A stretch of 14,025 bases of DNA, taken from assembly GCA_934131055.1 (NCBI GenBank), contig CAKOZB010000029.1, forward strand, positions 1 through 14,025, read 5' to 3'. Shown piece by piece: positions 1-7,556 of the stretch (position 1 is its first letter; each line of letters begins with the position of its first letter). A model generated the notes under the pieces. That model searched no databases and was not told the DNA's origin. It worked only from the letters and a program-made list of their open reading frames with translations. The position numbers and the translations under genes are program-made. This DNA comes from an uncultured Clostridia bacterium. GTDB taxonomy: Bacteria > Bacillota > Clostridia > TANB77 > CAG-508.

Positions 1-16
1 AACGCAATATAACATT

Positions 17-44
17 TTGTTTTATTTTATAATCTCGTTATAGA
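17..44 (+). promoter_or_regulatory. Candidate promoter of the XRE regulator
   Basis: TTGTTT (17-22) and TATAGA (39-44) are separated by 16 bp, about 40 bp before the start codon. A perfect TATAAT also lies at 28-33, but its -35 region would be close to the window edge and does not match well. Either could serve the downstream regulator; the sequence does not decide between them. Confidence 0.4.
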
Positions 45-83
45 AATTTTTTCCAGTTTTTTATGTAAAAGGAGTTTATAAAT

Positions 84-317
84 ATGGAAACGCGTATTAA
101 AAGTTTAAGAGAAGATCATGATTTAACTCAAAGGCAACTTAGTAATTTCCTTAATATTTCACAAGTTGCATATTCTTATTATGAATTAGATAAAAGGAGT
201 ATTCCCTTAGAATTGCTAACTAAATTAGCTGATTTTTACGATACAAGTGTGGATTACCTACTATATAGAACTGACGAAGCACTCCCTTATCCTAAAATAA
301 TACAAAAAAATGCATAA
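84..317 (+). CDS. Small XRE/Cro-CI family DNA-binding regulator
   Basis: This 77-aa protein is essentially one helix-turn-helix domain of the XRE (lambda Cro/CI) family, expected to act as a dimeric cytoplasmic DNA-binding regulator. The family pattern is clear: an N-terminal IKSLRED helix, then LTQRQLSNFLNIS (about residues 14-26) as the HTH, a YYELDKRSIP segment, and LADFYDTSVDYLL (about 48-60), which is the typical end of the domain. There is no effector, peptidase or membrane domain. The start is supported by AGGAG at 70-74 with a 9-nt spacer. It is monocistronic, ending at a bidirectional terminator shared with the convergent surface-protein gene. Its target is unknown. Stand-alone regulators of this size occur in phage remnants, toxin-antitoxin pairs and as housekeeping regulators, and nothing here selects among these. 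Confidence 0.9.
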   Translation: METRIKSLREDHDLTQRQLSNFLNISQVAYSYYELDKRSIPLELLTKLADFYDTSVDYLLYRTDEALPYPKIIQKNA

Positions 318-345
318 AAAAATCACTAAAGTTTAGTGATTTTTT
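317..345. terminator. Bidirectional Rho-independent terminator
   Basis: A perfect inverted repeat is centred on 331: TCACTAAA (323-330) pairs with TTTAGTGA (332-339), flanked by an A-run at 317-322 and a T-run at 340-345. In RNA the loop opens to about 3 nt. The A and T runs give a U-tract in both directions, so it can end the regulator transcript (+) and the surface-protein transcript (-), whose stop codon is at 352-354. Confidence 0.88.
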
Positions 346-351
346 CATATA

Positions 352-1542
352 TTATATTTCTTTATATTTATTTAATTTGATAATTACTGCAATTATCGAA
401 ATTACACTAATCATCATTGCTATATAAATAACTATTCCTGTACCAGTTTGTGGTATGTTATCTCTAGCTGTTGTATCGTCAACTATTGTATTTTTATCTT
501 CTGAATTTTTATCATCTTTTGTTGCATTCATTTTTATTGATATTGGATTTAATGTTGTATTTTCTGTATTTTCTTCTACAGTAATAAATACTGATTTTTT
601 TATATCGCCAATATATATGTAACCATTGGCCTTTCCAACTTTTTCTCCAATAATTTCTGCTGAATTATCATCTATTTTATTATATTCGTATCCTGAACCA
701 GACAATTCATAACCACTTAATTTTTCATCTGTTGAAATTATGCATTTTTGCCCTACTTTTAAATCAATTACATAATCAGCATTTTCTCTTGTAATGTCTT
801 TATTTAAGAACATATTATTCATTTTGTCATCATATCCATTTAGTTTCGAGAAATCTGCATCTAAATTTACACTTAAAGATGATACTAATGTACAAGATGT
901 AGCTGTTACATCCTTTCTTTCAATTGTCAATTCATATGAATTATTTTCATCTGTAAATTCATCCTTAATTATCATTTTTTCTTTATATGTAGCATTTACA
1001 TATTCCATTACTCTTTCACCAAATTCAGAAACTAATATAGTCTTTTCATCTTTATCTATGGTAACACTGTCATCAGTTTGTGTATCATCATATATTGTGT
1101 ATGAATCTCCACTTGACAATGATCCATTCAATGCATTTGCAAGATAAGTCAATAAAAAATACTCACTTGCATTTTTTATTTCTACTCCTTGAATATTGGC
1201 TACTGCAACATAACCTATCATGGGTAAACGTATATTTTCTATTTTATCACTATATTCTGCATAACTCATTCCTTCTTTTATTGGAATCTCAGAAGTAAAG
1301 GTTGGTTTTTGTGTTAAATCATAACTCAAAACATACTCATTTTCATCTGTTTTTATATTGATGATATCGTCATCTACAGTAAATTTTGCATCATCTTCAT
1401 TCATTTCTGATGAAGCATATTTTTGTATAGCTATATTTAGATTTTCTTTTGTTACTGCTACAGTTTCAGCATAACAATTATAAAATGTACAACTTAATAG
1501 TAAGACAATTGCAAAAATTGCTATTACTTTCGTTTTTCTCAT
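352..1542 (-). CDS. Secreted surface protein with C-terminal IPQTG sortase-type signal
   Basis: The protein (396 aa from the chosen start) has a typical export signal: a basic MRKTK, a hydrophobic run, and CYA followed by E at about residue 25/26. At the C-terminus IPQTG (363-367; bases 442-456) is followed by about 21 hydrophobic residues and a short tail with lysines, the layout of an LPXTG-like sortase substrate. Between them is a mostly beta-predicted, Asp/Glu/Asn-rich region; the last part (about 262-332, ending VFITVEEN) resembles a bacterial Ig-like domain, which is inference. LLSC at 15-18 could pass as a weak lipobox, but the C-terminal signal argues for wall anchoring. The frame opens upstream at a TTG at 1605, but that TTG lies in the -35 box; the ATG at 1540-1542 has an AGAGGGGG site 7-8 nt before it. 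The ligand or function is unknown and no sortase gene is in the window. Confidence 0.8.
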   Translation of the reverse strand: MRKTKVIAIFAIVLLLSCTFYNCYAETVAVTKENLNIAIQKYASSEMNEDDAKFTVDDDIINIKTDENEYVLSYDLTQKPTFTSEIPIKEGMSYAEYSDKIENIRLPMIGYVAVANIQGVEIKNASEYFLLTYLANALNGSLSSGDSYTIYDDTQTDDSVTIDKDEKTILVSEFGERVMEYVNATYKEKMIIKDEFTDENNSYELTIERKDVTATSCTLVSSLSVNLDADFSKLNGYDDKMNNMFLNKDITRENADYVIDLKVGQKCIISTDEKLSGYELSGSGYEYNKIDDNSAEIIGEKVGKANGYIYIGDIKKSVFITVEENTENTTLNPISIKMNATKDDKNSEDKNTIVDDTTARDNIPQTGTGIVIYIAMMISVISIIAVIIKLNKYKEI

Positions 1543-1576
1543 AGTTGCACCCCCTCTCTTTTGTTTTTTCGTCTTT

Positions 1577-1605
1577 ATAATATCATATTGTAATTTTTTC
1601 ATCAA
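1577..1605 (-). promoter_or_regulatory. Promoter of the surface-protein gene
   Basis: On the minus strand TTGATG (1605-1600) and TATTAT (1582-1577) are separated by exactly 17 bp, and the -10 is preceded by TGA (extended -10). The predicted transcript start, near 1570, gives a leader of about 28 nt with the strong AGAGGGGG site. Because the longer reading frame would begin at the first base of the -35 box, this promoter supports the start at 1542. Confidence 0.75.
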
Positions 1606-1678
1606 TAATTTACAAAATATTTTTGTTTTTATATTAAACTCAAATTATAATTAAGTGGTTCCTTTTTACTCTATTCTG

Positions 1679-1687
1679 TGATATAAT
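1679..1687 (+). promoter_or_regulatory. Extended -10 promoter of leuS
   Basis: TGA followed directly by a perfect TATAAT (1682-1687) forms an extended -10. The -35 position (around 1659-1664, TTCCTT) is weak, as is common for extended -10 promoters. The start would be near 1694, giving a leader of about 27 nt with AAAGGA at 1706-1711. Confidence 0.7.
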
Positions 1688-1720
1688 ACTTGCATATTTA
1701 CAGAGAAAGGAAGATTTTTC

Positions 1721-4123
1721 ATGTCATATAATTATAAAGAAATAGAGAAAAAATGGCAAAATAAATGGGAAAAAGAAGGAACTTTTCACGCAGAAAATAC
1801 TTCTTCTAAGAAAAAATGGTATGGTTTAATAGAATTTCCATATCCATCTGGACAAGGATTGCATGTTGGTCATCCAAGGTCATACACTGCAATGGATATT
1901 GTCGCAAGAAAAAGAAGAATGCAAGGCTACAATGTATTGTTTCCAATAGGATTTGATGCTTTCGGATTGCCTGCCGAAAATTTTGCAATTAAGAACCACA
2001 TTCACCCAAAGATTGTTACAGAACAAAATATATCAAACTTCACAAGACAATTGAAATCAATTGGTTTTTCTTTTGATTGGTCAAGGGTTATAAATACAAC
2101 AGACCCAGAGTATTATAAATGGACTCAATGGATTTTTATTCAATTATATAAACATGGTTTAGCATATAAGGCTACTATGCCTATCAATTTCTGTACTGGC
2201 TGTAAGGTTGGTCTTTCTAACGAGGAAGTTGTAAATGGCGTTTGTGAGAGATGCGGTAGCCCTGTTGTTCAAAAGGAAAAGAGCCAGTGGATGCTTAAGA
2301 TTACAGATTATGCCCAAAGATTAATTGATGATTTGGACGATGTTGATTTTCTTGAGAAGATTAAAATTCAACAAAGAAACTGGATTGGAAGAAGCGAAGG
2401 TGCTGAGCTTGATTTTAACATAGCTGATTCTGATGAAAAATTAAGAGTTTACACAACTAGACCAGATACTTTATTTGGTGCTACTTACATGGTTGTTGCT
2501 CCAGAACATCATATTATTGAAAAATTAAAAGATAAAATCACAAACTTAGATGAGATCAAGGCTTATCAAACAGCCGCAAGTTTAAAATCTGATTTCGAAC
2601 GTTCTGAATTAAATAAAGATAAAACAGGTGTTGAAATTAAAGGAATTAAAGCTATAAACCCTGCAACAGGAAAGGAAATTCCTATCTGGGTTTCAGATTA
2701 TGTTTTAATTACTTATGGAACTGGCGCAATTATGGCCGTTCCAGCACATGATGAAAGAGACTATGCTTTTGCTACTAAATTCGGATTAAACATCGTTCCT
2801 GTAATCGAAGGTGGAGATGTTTCAAAAGAAGCTTATTCTGGTGACGGAGTTCATATTAATTCAGATTTCTTGAACGGAATGAATAAGCAAGATGCTATTG
2901 CTAAGATGATTTCATGGATTGAAGAAAAAGGAATCGGAACAAAAAAAGTTAACTATAAACTACGTGATTGGGTATTCTCTCGTCAACGTTATTGGGGCGA
3001 ACCAATTCCAATGGTTCACTGTGATAAATGTGGTTGGGTTCCAGTTCCAGAAGATCAATTGCCACTTGTTCTACCAGATGTAAAAGATTATGAGCCTGGT
3101 GAAAATGGGGAATCTCCACTTGCAAAGCATACAGAATGGACTGAAACTACATGTCCACACTGTGGTGGTCATGCAACAAGAGAAACAGACACAATGCCAC
3201 AATGGGCTGGTTCATCTTGGTATTTCTTAAGATACATGGATCCACACAATGACAAGGCTTTGGCTTCTAAAGAAGCATTAGAGTACTGGTCTCCTGTTGA
3301 TTGGTACAACGGTGGAATGGAGCATACTACCCTACACTTGTTGTATTCAAGATTCTGGCACAAGTTCTTATATGATATTGGAGTTGTTCCAACAAAAGAG
3401 CCATATGCAAAACGTACTTCTCATGGAATGATTTTAGGATCTAACGGAGAAAAAATGAGCAAATCTAAAGGAAATGTTGTAAACCCTGATGATGTTGTAA
3501 ACGAATATGGTGCAGATACATTACGTGTATACGAAATGTTCATGGGTCCATTCGACCAAACTGCTCCATGGTCTGTTGATAGCATTCGTGGATGTAGCAA
3601 ATTCTTAGACAGAGTTTGGAACATGCAAGAAATTTTAGTTGATGACGGAACAAACGAATATTCAAAACAATTCGAAAAAATGATACATCAAGCAATAAAG
3701 AAAGTTTCTAGCGACATTGAAGAAATGAAATTTAACACTTCTGTATCAACATTTATGACAATGGTAAACGAATTCTACAAGGCAAAGAACATAAATAAAG
3801 CAGAATTTAGAACATTTTTACAATTATTAAATCCATTTGCTCCTCATATTACAGAGGAATTAAACGAAAAACTTGGATTTACACAAACTTTAGCCGAGAC
3901 CCCATGGCCTACATTTGATGAAGAAAAGACTAAAGAAGATGTAATAAACTTACCAATTCAAGTAAATGGAAAGCTAAGAGCAAACATCGATATAGCAGTA
4001 GATTCAGACGAAGGAACAATAAAAACTGCTGTACACGAAGCAATAAAAGACAAATTAGACGGAAAAACAATAGTAAAAGAAATATATGTAAAAAATAGAA
4101 TTTACAATGTTGTTGTAAAATAG
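1721..4123 (+). CDS. leuS: Leucyl-tRNA synthetase
   Basis: This class I aminoacyl-tRNA synthetase charges tRNA-Leu with leucine using ATP in the cytoplasm. At 800 aa it is full length for the Firmicute type. The HIGH motif is HVGH (48-51) and KMSKS is at 578-582. The CP1 editing domain (about 220-405) contains TTRPDT from residue 245 and the AHDERDYAF segment whose Asp binds misacylated amino acid. Four cysteines (158, 161, 175, 178) form a zinc ribbon, and a second set (434, 437, 478, 481) a further one. The segment [16 protein letters not shown] shows that the long leucine-specific insertion of proteobacterial LeuRS is absent. The C-terminal tRNA-binding domain is complete to the TAG stop. 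The start is supported by AAAGGA with a 9-nt spacer. The leader is too short for the T-box that often controls leuS in Firmicutes. A long hairpin begins 9 nt after the stop. Confidence 0.98.
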   Translation: MSYNYKEIEKKWQNKWEKEGTFHAENTSSKKKWYGLIEFPYPSGQGLHVGHPRSYTAMDIVARKRRMQGYNVLFPIGFDAFGLPAENFAIKNHIHPKIVTEQNISNFTRQLKSIGFSFDWSRVINTTDPEYYKWTQWIFIQLYKHGLAYKATMPINFCTGCKVGLSNEEVVNGVCERCGSPVVQKEKSQWMLKITDYAQRLIDDLDDVDFLEKIKIQQRNWIGRSEGAELDFNIADSDEKLRVYTTRPDTLFGATYMVVAPEHHIIEKLKDKITNLDEIKAYQTAASLKSDFERSELNKDKTGVEIKGIKAINPATGKEIPIWVSDYVLITYGTGAIMAVPAHDERDYAFATKFGLNIVPVIEGGDVSKEAYSGDGVHINSDFLNGMNKQDAIAKMISWIEEKGIGTKKVNYKLRDWVFSRQRYWGEPIPMVHCDKCGWVPVPEDQLPLVLPDVKDYEPGENGESPLAKHTEWTETTCPHCGGHATRETDTMPQWAGSSWYFLRYMDPHNDKALASKEALEYWSPVDWYNGGMEHTTLHLLYSRFWHKFLYDIGVVPTKEPYAKRTSHGMILGSNGEKMSKSKGNVVNPDDVVNEYGADTLRVYEMFMGPFDQTAPWSVDSIRGCSKFLDRVWNMQEILVDDGTNEYSKQFEKMIHQAIKKVSSDIEEMKFNTSVSTFMTMVNEFYKAKNINKAEFRTFLQLLNPFAPHITEELNEKLGFTQTLAETPWPTFDEEKTKEDVINLPIQVNGKLRANIDIAVDSDEGTIKTAVHEAIKDKLDGKTIVKEIYVKNRIYNVVVK

Positions 4124-4132
4124 CATTATAAT

Positions 4133-4249
4133 ATAGCCGAAAAAGATACTATTTTCGGAAAATCAGCCGAAGTAATCGTTTCTCACATGCTCTACGTGAG
4201 CACGATTACGAATGCGCAATTTTCAGAAAATAGTATCTCTTTGGGCTAT
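4133..4249. repeat. Long nested inverted repeat behind leuS (element E1)
   Basis: Arms 4133-4163 and 4219-4249 (31 nt each) are complementary at 28 of 31 positions. The 55-nt core holds a second stem, GTAATCGT (4172-4179) with ACGATTAC (4202-4209), and inside it CTCAC (4182-4186) with GTGAG (4196-4200), leaving a 9-nt loop. The core is about 49% GC, far above its surroundings. It starts 9 nt after the leuS stop. No T-run follows either end, so it is not a standard terminator. It contains no ORF. It may be an RNA stability or processing element or a mobile palindrome. Confidence 0.85.
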
Positions 4250-4332
4250 TTAGACATTTTCCAATTAACATTTGTAATATTTTTGAAATATTTTTTTAAC
4301 TTATTTGTTACACATTATAGCCATTTATGTAG

Positions 4333-4338
4333 TATAAT
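4333..4338 (+). promoter_or_regulatory. -10 box, candidate promoter of the HELIH protein gene
   Basis: A perfect TATAAT lies about 90 bp before the chosen start codon. The best -35 is TTACAC at 4308-4313 with a long 19-bp spacer, so the promoter is plausible but not strong. Apart from this and the long inverted repeat at 4133-4249, I see nothing else in the 305-bp gap between leuS and this gene. Confidence 0.4.
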
Positions 4339-4428
4339 GTATATATCTGTACAAATGATAATTTAACTAAAAAATGTTAATCCTTTCATATGTACGTTTT
4401 AGCAAACCTAGAAAGGAAATGTCCTTTA

Positions 4429-5517
4429 ATGAGTATTGAATCAGATTTAAAGAAAGACGGAATTACGGTTATTGAACCGCTTGATATAACTACAGTTAAT
4501 GTTATTGCCAAGAATGTAAGCAAGAAAATTGTTGCTGCATTTTCTAATCTTGGCTTTAATTTTGATACCCTTTATGAAAGATTCTCTAAACTGCCTATGT
4601 ACATAGCAGATATGCCTGAAGGAATGTCTGAGGCTAGCTATTTTTACAAGAATTCTGCCATATATTTTAGAGACGGTATGGGTCTTGCTGATTTGGAAAA
4701 ATTTGCTGTACATGAATTAATTCATAATTTTCAAGAGCAGAAAAACGAAAAAGGCGATTTAACAAGACTTGGACTTTGTACTTTTAAAGGGTCTAAGCCA
4801 ACAGGAATGGCTTTAAATGAAGCTGCAGTTCAGCTACTTGCTTCTAATATTTTAGAAAACACTTTCGAAACAGCAACATATTATGACATAACATTTTCAA
4901 CAGTCAGTCCAAATTGTTACCCATTATTATGCAACTTAATTTATCAAATGGCTTATGTTACTGGTGAAGAAGTCTTGTTTGAAAGTACATTTAATAGTAA
5001 TGACCATTTTAAAAATAAATTTACAGCTCTATGTGGAGAAAATGTGTATAATCAGATTTCAAATTATTTTGATAAAATTCTAGAAACAGAAGAAAAAATA
5101 ATCAAAATATCTAATAAAATTCAAAAAACCGAATTATCTACTGCCAAAGTAGATTCATTATATAAAAAATCTGATGAATTAAAGAAGCAATTGAAAAGTG
5201 CCTATTTTTCTACACAAGAGTTAATTATAAGTTCATATTTTACAAATTCTTTAAAAACACTTATTACATCTGATGATGTAGATAGATTTAGAAAAAAATT
5301 ATATAGTTTCCAAGATATAATTGGAACTACAACTAATTACTTTTTCTTTAATAACTACTATATTCAAATAATGGAAAAATTAGATAGCAGATATGATTCA
5401 TTGTCTGATTATTTAGATGATGATAATACTTATTTGATACCTAAAAAAGAAAATAAATTTACTAAGATTATAAATTACATAAAAAAATTAATTTGGAAAA
5501 AAGAATCTGTTCGTTAA
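4429..5517 (+). CDS. Unrecognised putative zinc metallopeptidase (HELIH motif)
   Basis: I do not recognise this 362-aa family. Residues 91-99 read KFAVHELIH, a good HEXXH zinc-binding motif with the hydrophobic context of true metallopeptidases. LNEAAVQLLA follows at 129-138, and Glu131 is a reasonable third ligand as in gluzincins, so the likely role is a zinc-dependent protease or a relative; this is inferred from the motif. There is no signal peptide or transmembrane segment, so it is probably cytoplasmic. From about residue 215 the protein is helical, with a Lys/Glu-rich, coiled-coil-like stretch (about 218-265), and it ends in a basic, aromatic tail (IINYIKKLIWKK) that might touch membrane. 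The frame is open from an ATG at 4390 without a ribosome-binding site; the ATG at 4429 has AAAGGA 11-12 nt upstream and is preferred. It is monocistronic, ending at a bidirectional terminator. Confidence 0.75.
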   Translation: MSIESDLKKDGITVIEPLDITTVNVIAKNVSKKIVAAFSNLGFNFDTLYERFSKLPMYIADMPEGMSEASYFYKNSAIYFRDGMGLADLEKFAVHELIHNFQEQKNEKGDLTRLGLCTFKGSKPTGMALNEAAVQLLASNILENTFETATYYDITFSTVSPNCYPLLCNLIYQMAYVTGEEVLFESTFNSNDHFKNKFTALCGENVYNQISNYFDKILETEEKIIKISNKIQKTELSTAKVDSLYKKSDELKKQLKSAYFSTQELIISSYFTNSLKTLITSDDVDRFRKKLYSFQDIIGTTTNYFFFNNYYIQIMEKLDSRYDSLSDYLDDDNTYLIPKKENKFTKIINYIKKLIWKKESVR

Positions 5518-5561
5518 TATTCTGGCAAAGCAGAATAATACTTATTCCTCTTAATTAATAT

Positions 5562-5619
5562 AAAAAATACCGAAGCAACTTTACACTGTATTTACAGTAT
5601 TAAGTTTACTTCGGTTTTT
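5562..5619. terminator. Bidirectional terminator between convergent genes
   Basis: A long imperfect hairpin is formed by ACCGAAG (5569-5575) with CTTCGGT (5609-5615), AACTT (5577-5581) with AAGTT (5602-5606), and ACTGTA (5585-5590) with TACAGT (5593-5598). An A-run at 5562-5567 and a T-run at 5615-5619 supply U-tracts in both directions. It lies between the HELIH protein gene (+) and the 141-aa protein gene (-) and can end both transcripts. The small ATTCTG/CAGAAT hairpin just upstream (5518-5535) lacks a T-tract. Confidence 0.85.
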
Positions 5620-5651
5620 ATCACCCCTCTAAAGTTTTTTCGAAAGGAATC

Positions 5652-6077
5652 TTACTCCATGAAAGCATTCAGCTGTTTGCACAGCTTATCCAACTGACCT
5701 TCCTGAACAAACATAGTCACATTAGTGATTCTAATATCAATATCGTTCATTCTCCAAAAGTGGATAACTACTTTATTCAACAGTTCGTTGTACACACCGA
5801 CAAACTGCAACTTCTTGTTATAGCCAGTCTGCATGCACTTGTGGATGGTATCAAAGGCTTTTTCTACATCCTTTTTACTCCTCATGTCAGCCCAAACAAC
5901 TACTTCATAGTCATAAGACCCAACCATGCTATTAAGTGTTCCATCTTCCATACTCATCCATTGCCGAATAAGTTCCAAAGCTTCTTTATCATTAGCCGCT
6001 CTGAATTTTTTCGAAATTTCCTCATCTACCTCCTGCTCTTTGCAAAATTTAACAAGTTCCATTTCTCTTGCATTCAT
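5652..6077 (-). CDS. Unrecognised 141-aa cytoplasmic protein
   Basis: I do not recognise this protein. It has no signal peptide, membrane segment or cysteine cluster. The first 40 residues are charged and probably helical (MNAREMELVKFCKEQEVDEE), and the rest looks like a small alpha/beta domain with strands around YEVVVWADM (about 57-65), LQFVGVYN, NKVVIHFWRM and IDIRITNVTMFV, ending in a helix (LDKLCKQLNAF). The start is supported by AAAGGAAA about 8 nt before the ATG (minus strand, 6085-6092). It has its own promoter inside the end of the neighbouring flavoprotein gene and is closed by the bidirectional terminator at 5562-5619. Hand counts over parts of the gene give about 38% GC, above the roughly 30-33% of its neighbours, which may hint at a different origin. 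No function is assigned. Confidence 0.8.
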   Translation of the reverse strand: MNAREMELVKFCKEQEVDEEISKKFRAANDKEALELIRQWMSMEDGTLNSMVGSYDYEVVVWADMRSKKDVEKAFDTIHKCMQTGYNKKLQFVGVYNELLNKVVIHFWRMNDIDIRITNVTMFVQEGQLDKLCKQLNAFME

Positions 6078-6142
6078 TTTTTAATTTCCTTTCAATCTTA
6101 CAGAATGATATTCCAACAGCACATCAAAATGTACTATTTAGA

Positions 6143-6171
6143 ATTATAAACTATTTTACATAATATTACAA
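6143..6171 (-). promoter_or_regulatory. Promoter of the 141-aa protein gene
   Basis: On the minus strand TTGTAA (6171-6166) and a perfect TATAAT (6148-6143) are separated by 17 bp. The -35 overlaps the last codons of the upstream flavoprotein gene. The expected start near 6136 gives a leader of about 59 nt. No terminator was seen between the two genes, so read-through is also possible. Confidence 0.65.
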
Positions 6172-7403
6172 GTTATTTTTAAGATTTTTTCTGCGGCATC
6201 TCTACCACTCCTTGCAGCCCATGCCACTGTTGCTTTCTGTCCTACTATGTCTCCACCAGCAAACACTTTATTGATTGAAGTTTGCATATTTTCATCTATT
6301 TTTATATAGCCATATTCGTTTTTTTCAAACTTTTCTATGATATTATTCTCTGGTTTAGAGCCTGTTGCCATTACAACATAATCCATGTCTAAAGAGAAAT
6401 TGCTTCCTTCTATATTTACTGGTGAAAGTCTATTTTCTCCTTCTTTTTTTACCAATTCTGTTTTTATACATTCCAGCTTTTCTACTTTTTCTGTTCCCAA
6501 TATTTTAACTATATTAGTCTGAAATAAAAACTCTATTCCTTCTTTTTTTGCATCCGCAATTTCTTTTTTCTCTGCAGGCATTTGTTCTTCAGCTCTTCTA
6601 TAAATTACATAAACTTCACTTGCACCAAGTTTTTTTATTGTTCTAGCAGAATCCATTGCAACATTGCCACCACCGATTATAGCAACCTTTTTTCCAGTAT
6701 AATTTGGATGTTTATTATATTCTAATAAGTAATTTCCACCATAAACACCATTTAGATTTTCACCTTCTACATTCATCTTTGATGGAATGTTAGCTCCAAT
6801 AGCAACAAATACTGCATCATATTTTTTTGCTAAATCTTCAATTTCAAAATCTCTTCCCAGCTCTTGATTTAGCTTTGCTTCTACTCCTAAATCCAATATT
6901 TTTTCTATTGTTTTTTCTACTACTTCTCTAGGCAATCTAAACTCTGGAATTCCGTGTGTTAGCAAGCCTCCTAGCTTATCATGTTTTTCGTATATTGTAA
7001 CTTTTACGCCTTTTCTTGCTAAAAACGTAGCACATGTAAGTCCTGCTGGTCCACTTCCTATTACAGCAACGCTTTTATCTTTTGCTCTTTCGTCCACTTC
7101 TACGGATAATTCGTAATTATTTTCAATACTTAAATCTCCAATATAAGCTTCCATCGTGCCTATTGAAACAGGCTCTCCCTTTATTCCACGAATACAGCTC
7201 CCCTCACATTGCTTTTCGTGTGGACATATTCTTCCACATATTGCTGGAAGTACAGTAGTATTGCACAATATTTCATACGCTTTCTTACTATCGACCTCAT
7301 GTATAAAATCCGGAATGCAATTACCTAGTGGGCAACCTTTTATTTTACACTGACTATTTTTACAATTCAAACAATAACTTCTTATCTCTTCAATTTCTTT
7401 CAT
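6156..7403 (-). CDS. GltD/NfnB-like FAD- and NAD(P)H-binding Fe-S oxidoreductase
   Basis: This 415-aa protein has the architecture of the glutamate synthase small subunit and its relatives (NfnB, dihydropyrimidine dehydrogenase N-terminal region). The N-terminal part is cysteine-rich (C11, C14, C19, C24, C29, C47, C57, C60, C66, C70), as expected for two 4Fe-4S clusters. VIGSGPAGL (114-122) is the FAD dinucleotide fold, GLLTHGIPEFRLP follows, GGGNVAMD (244-251) is the NAD(P)H fold with YRRAEEQMPA, and FAGGDIVG (382-389) closes the FAD site. It should move electrons from NAD(P)H through FAD to a partner in the cytoplasm. Neither gltB nor nfnA is adjacent, so the partner and true substrate are open. 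At 415 aa it is a little short for the family. AAAGGTG stands 6 nt before the ATG. It lies downstream of udg behind a long hairpin; a weak TTTATT-17-TATAAA promoter (7448-7420) may exist in that hairpin's distal arm. Confidence 0.9.
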   Translation of the reverse strand: MKEIEEIRSYCLNCKNSQCKIKGCPLGNCIPDFIHEVDSKKAYEILCNTTVLPAICGRICPHEKQCEGSCIRGIKGEPVSIGTMEAYIGDLSIENNYELSVEVDERAKDKSVAVIGSGPAGLTCATFLARKGVKVTIYEKHDKLGGLLTHGIPEFRLPREVVEKTIEKILDLGVEAKLNQELGRDFEIEDLAKKYDAVFVAIGANIPSKMNVEGENLNGVYGGNYLLEYNKHPNYTGKKVAIIGGGNVAMDSARTIKKLGASEVYVIYRRAEEQMPAEKKEIADAKKEGIEFLFQTNIVKILGTEKVEKLECIKTELVKKEGENRLSPVNIEGSNFSLDMDYVVMATGSKPENNIIEKFEKNEYGYIKIDENMQTSINKVFAGGDIVGQKATVAWAARSGRDAAEKILKITCNIM

Positions 7404-7439
7404 GATTACACCTTTCGTTTTTATATTTTACCTATAAGC

Positions 7440-7550
7440 GACAATAAATCCTATTTTTAAAATTTAGCCGGAAGCTCGCCTTTTGAGGAGTCCGAAGGAG
7501 CTCCGACCAAGAGCAACGTGCTAAAATTTTATAAAATATGATTTATTGTC
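7440..7550. repeat. Long nested inverted repeat behind udg (element E2)
   Basis: Arms 7440-7468 and 7520-7550 match at 28 of 29 positions with two single-base gaps. The 51-nt core is about 59% GC in a roughly 30% GC region. It folds again as GGAGTCC, a GAA loop and GGAGCTCC with one bulged base, with GCTC/GAGC outside. In the direction of transcription it starts 6 nt after the udg stop and ends 36 nt before the next start codon. There is no T-run after it. It may stabilise or separate parts of a long minus-strand transcript, or be a mobile palindrome. Confidence 0.85.
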
Positions 7551-7556
7551 CTATAA

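Noticed and set aside
794..1147. Plus-strand 117-codon frame inside the surface-protein gene
   Set aside because: It is the antisense shadow of the surface-protein gene, whose minus-strand product has a signal peptide, sorting signal, promoter and ribosome-binding site.
4390..4428. ATG at 4390 as start of the HELIH protein
   Set aside because: No Shine-Dalgarno sequence precedes it, while the in-frame ATG at 4429 has AAAGGA at a usable, though slightly long, distance.
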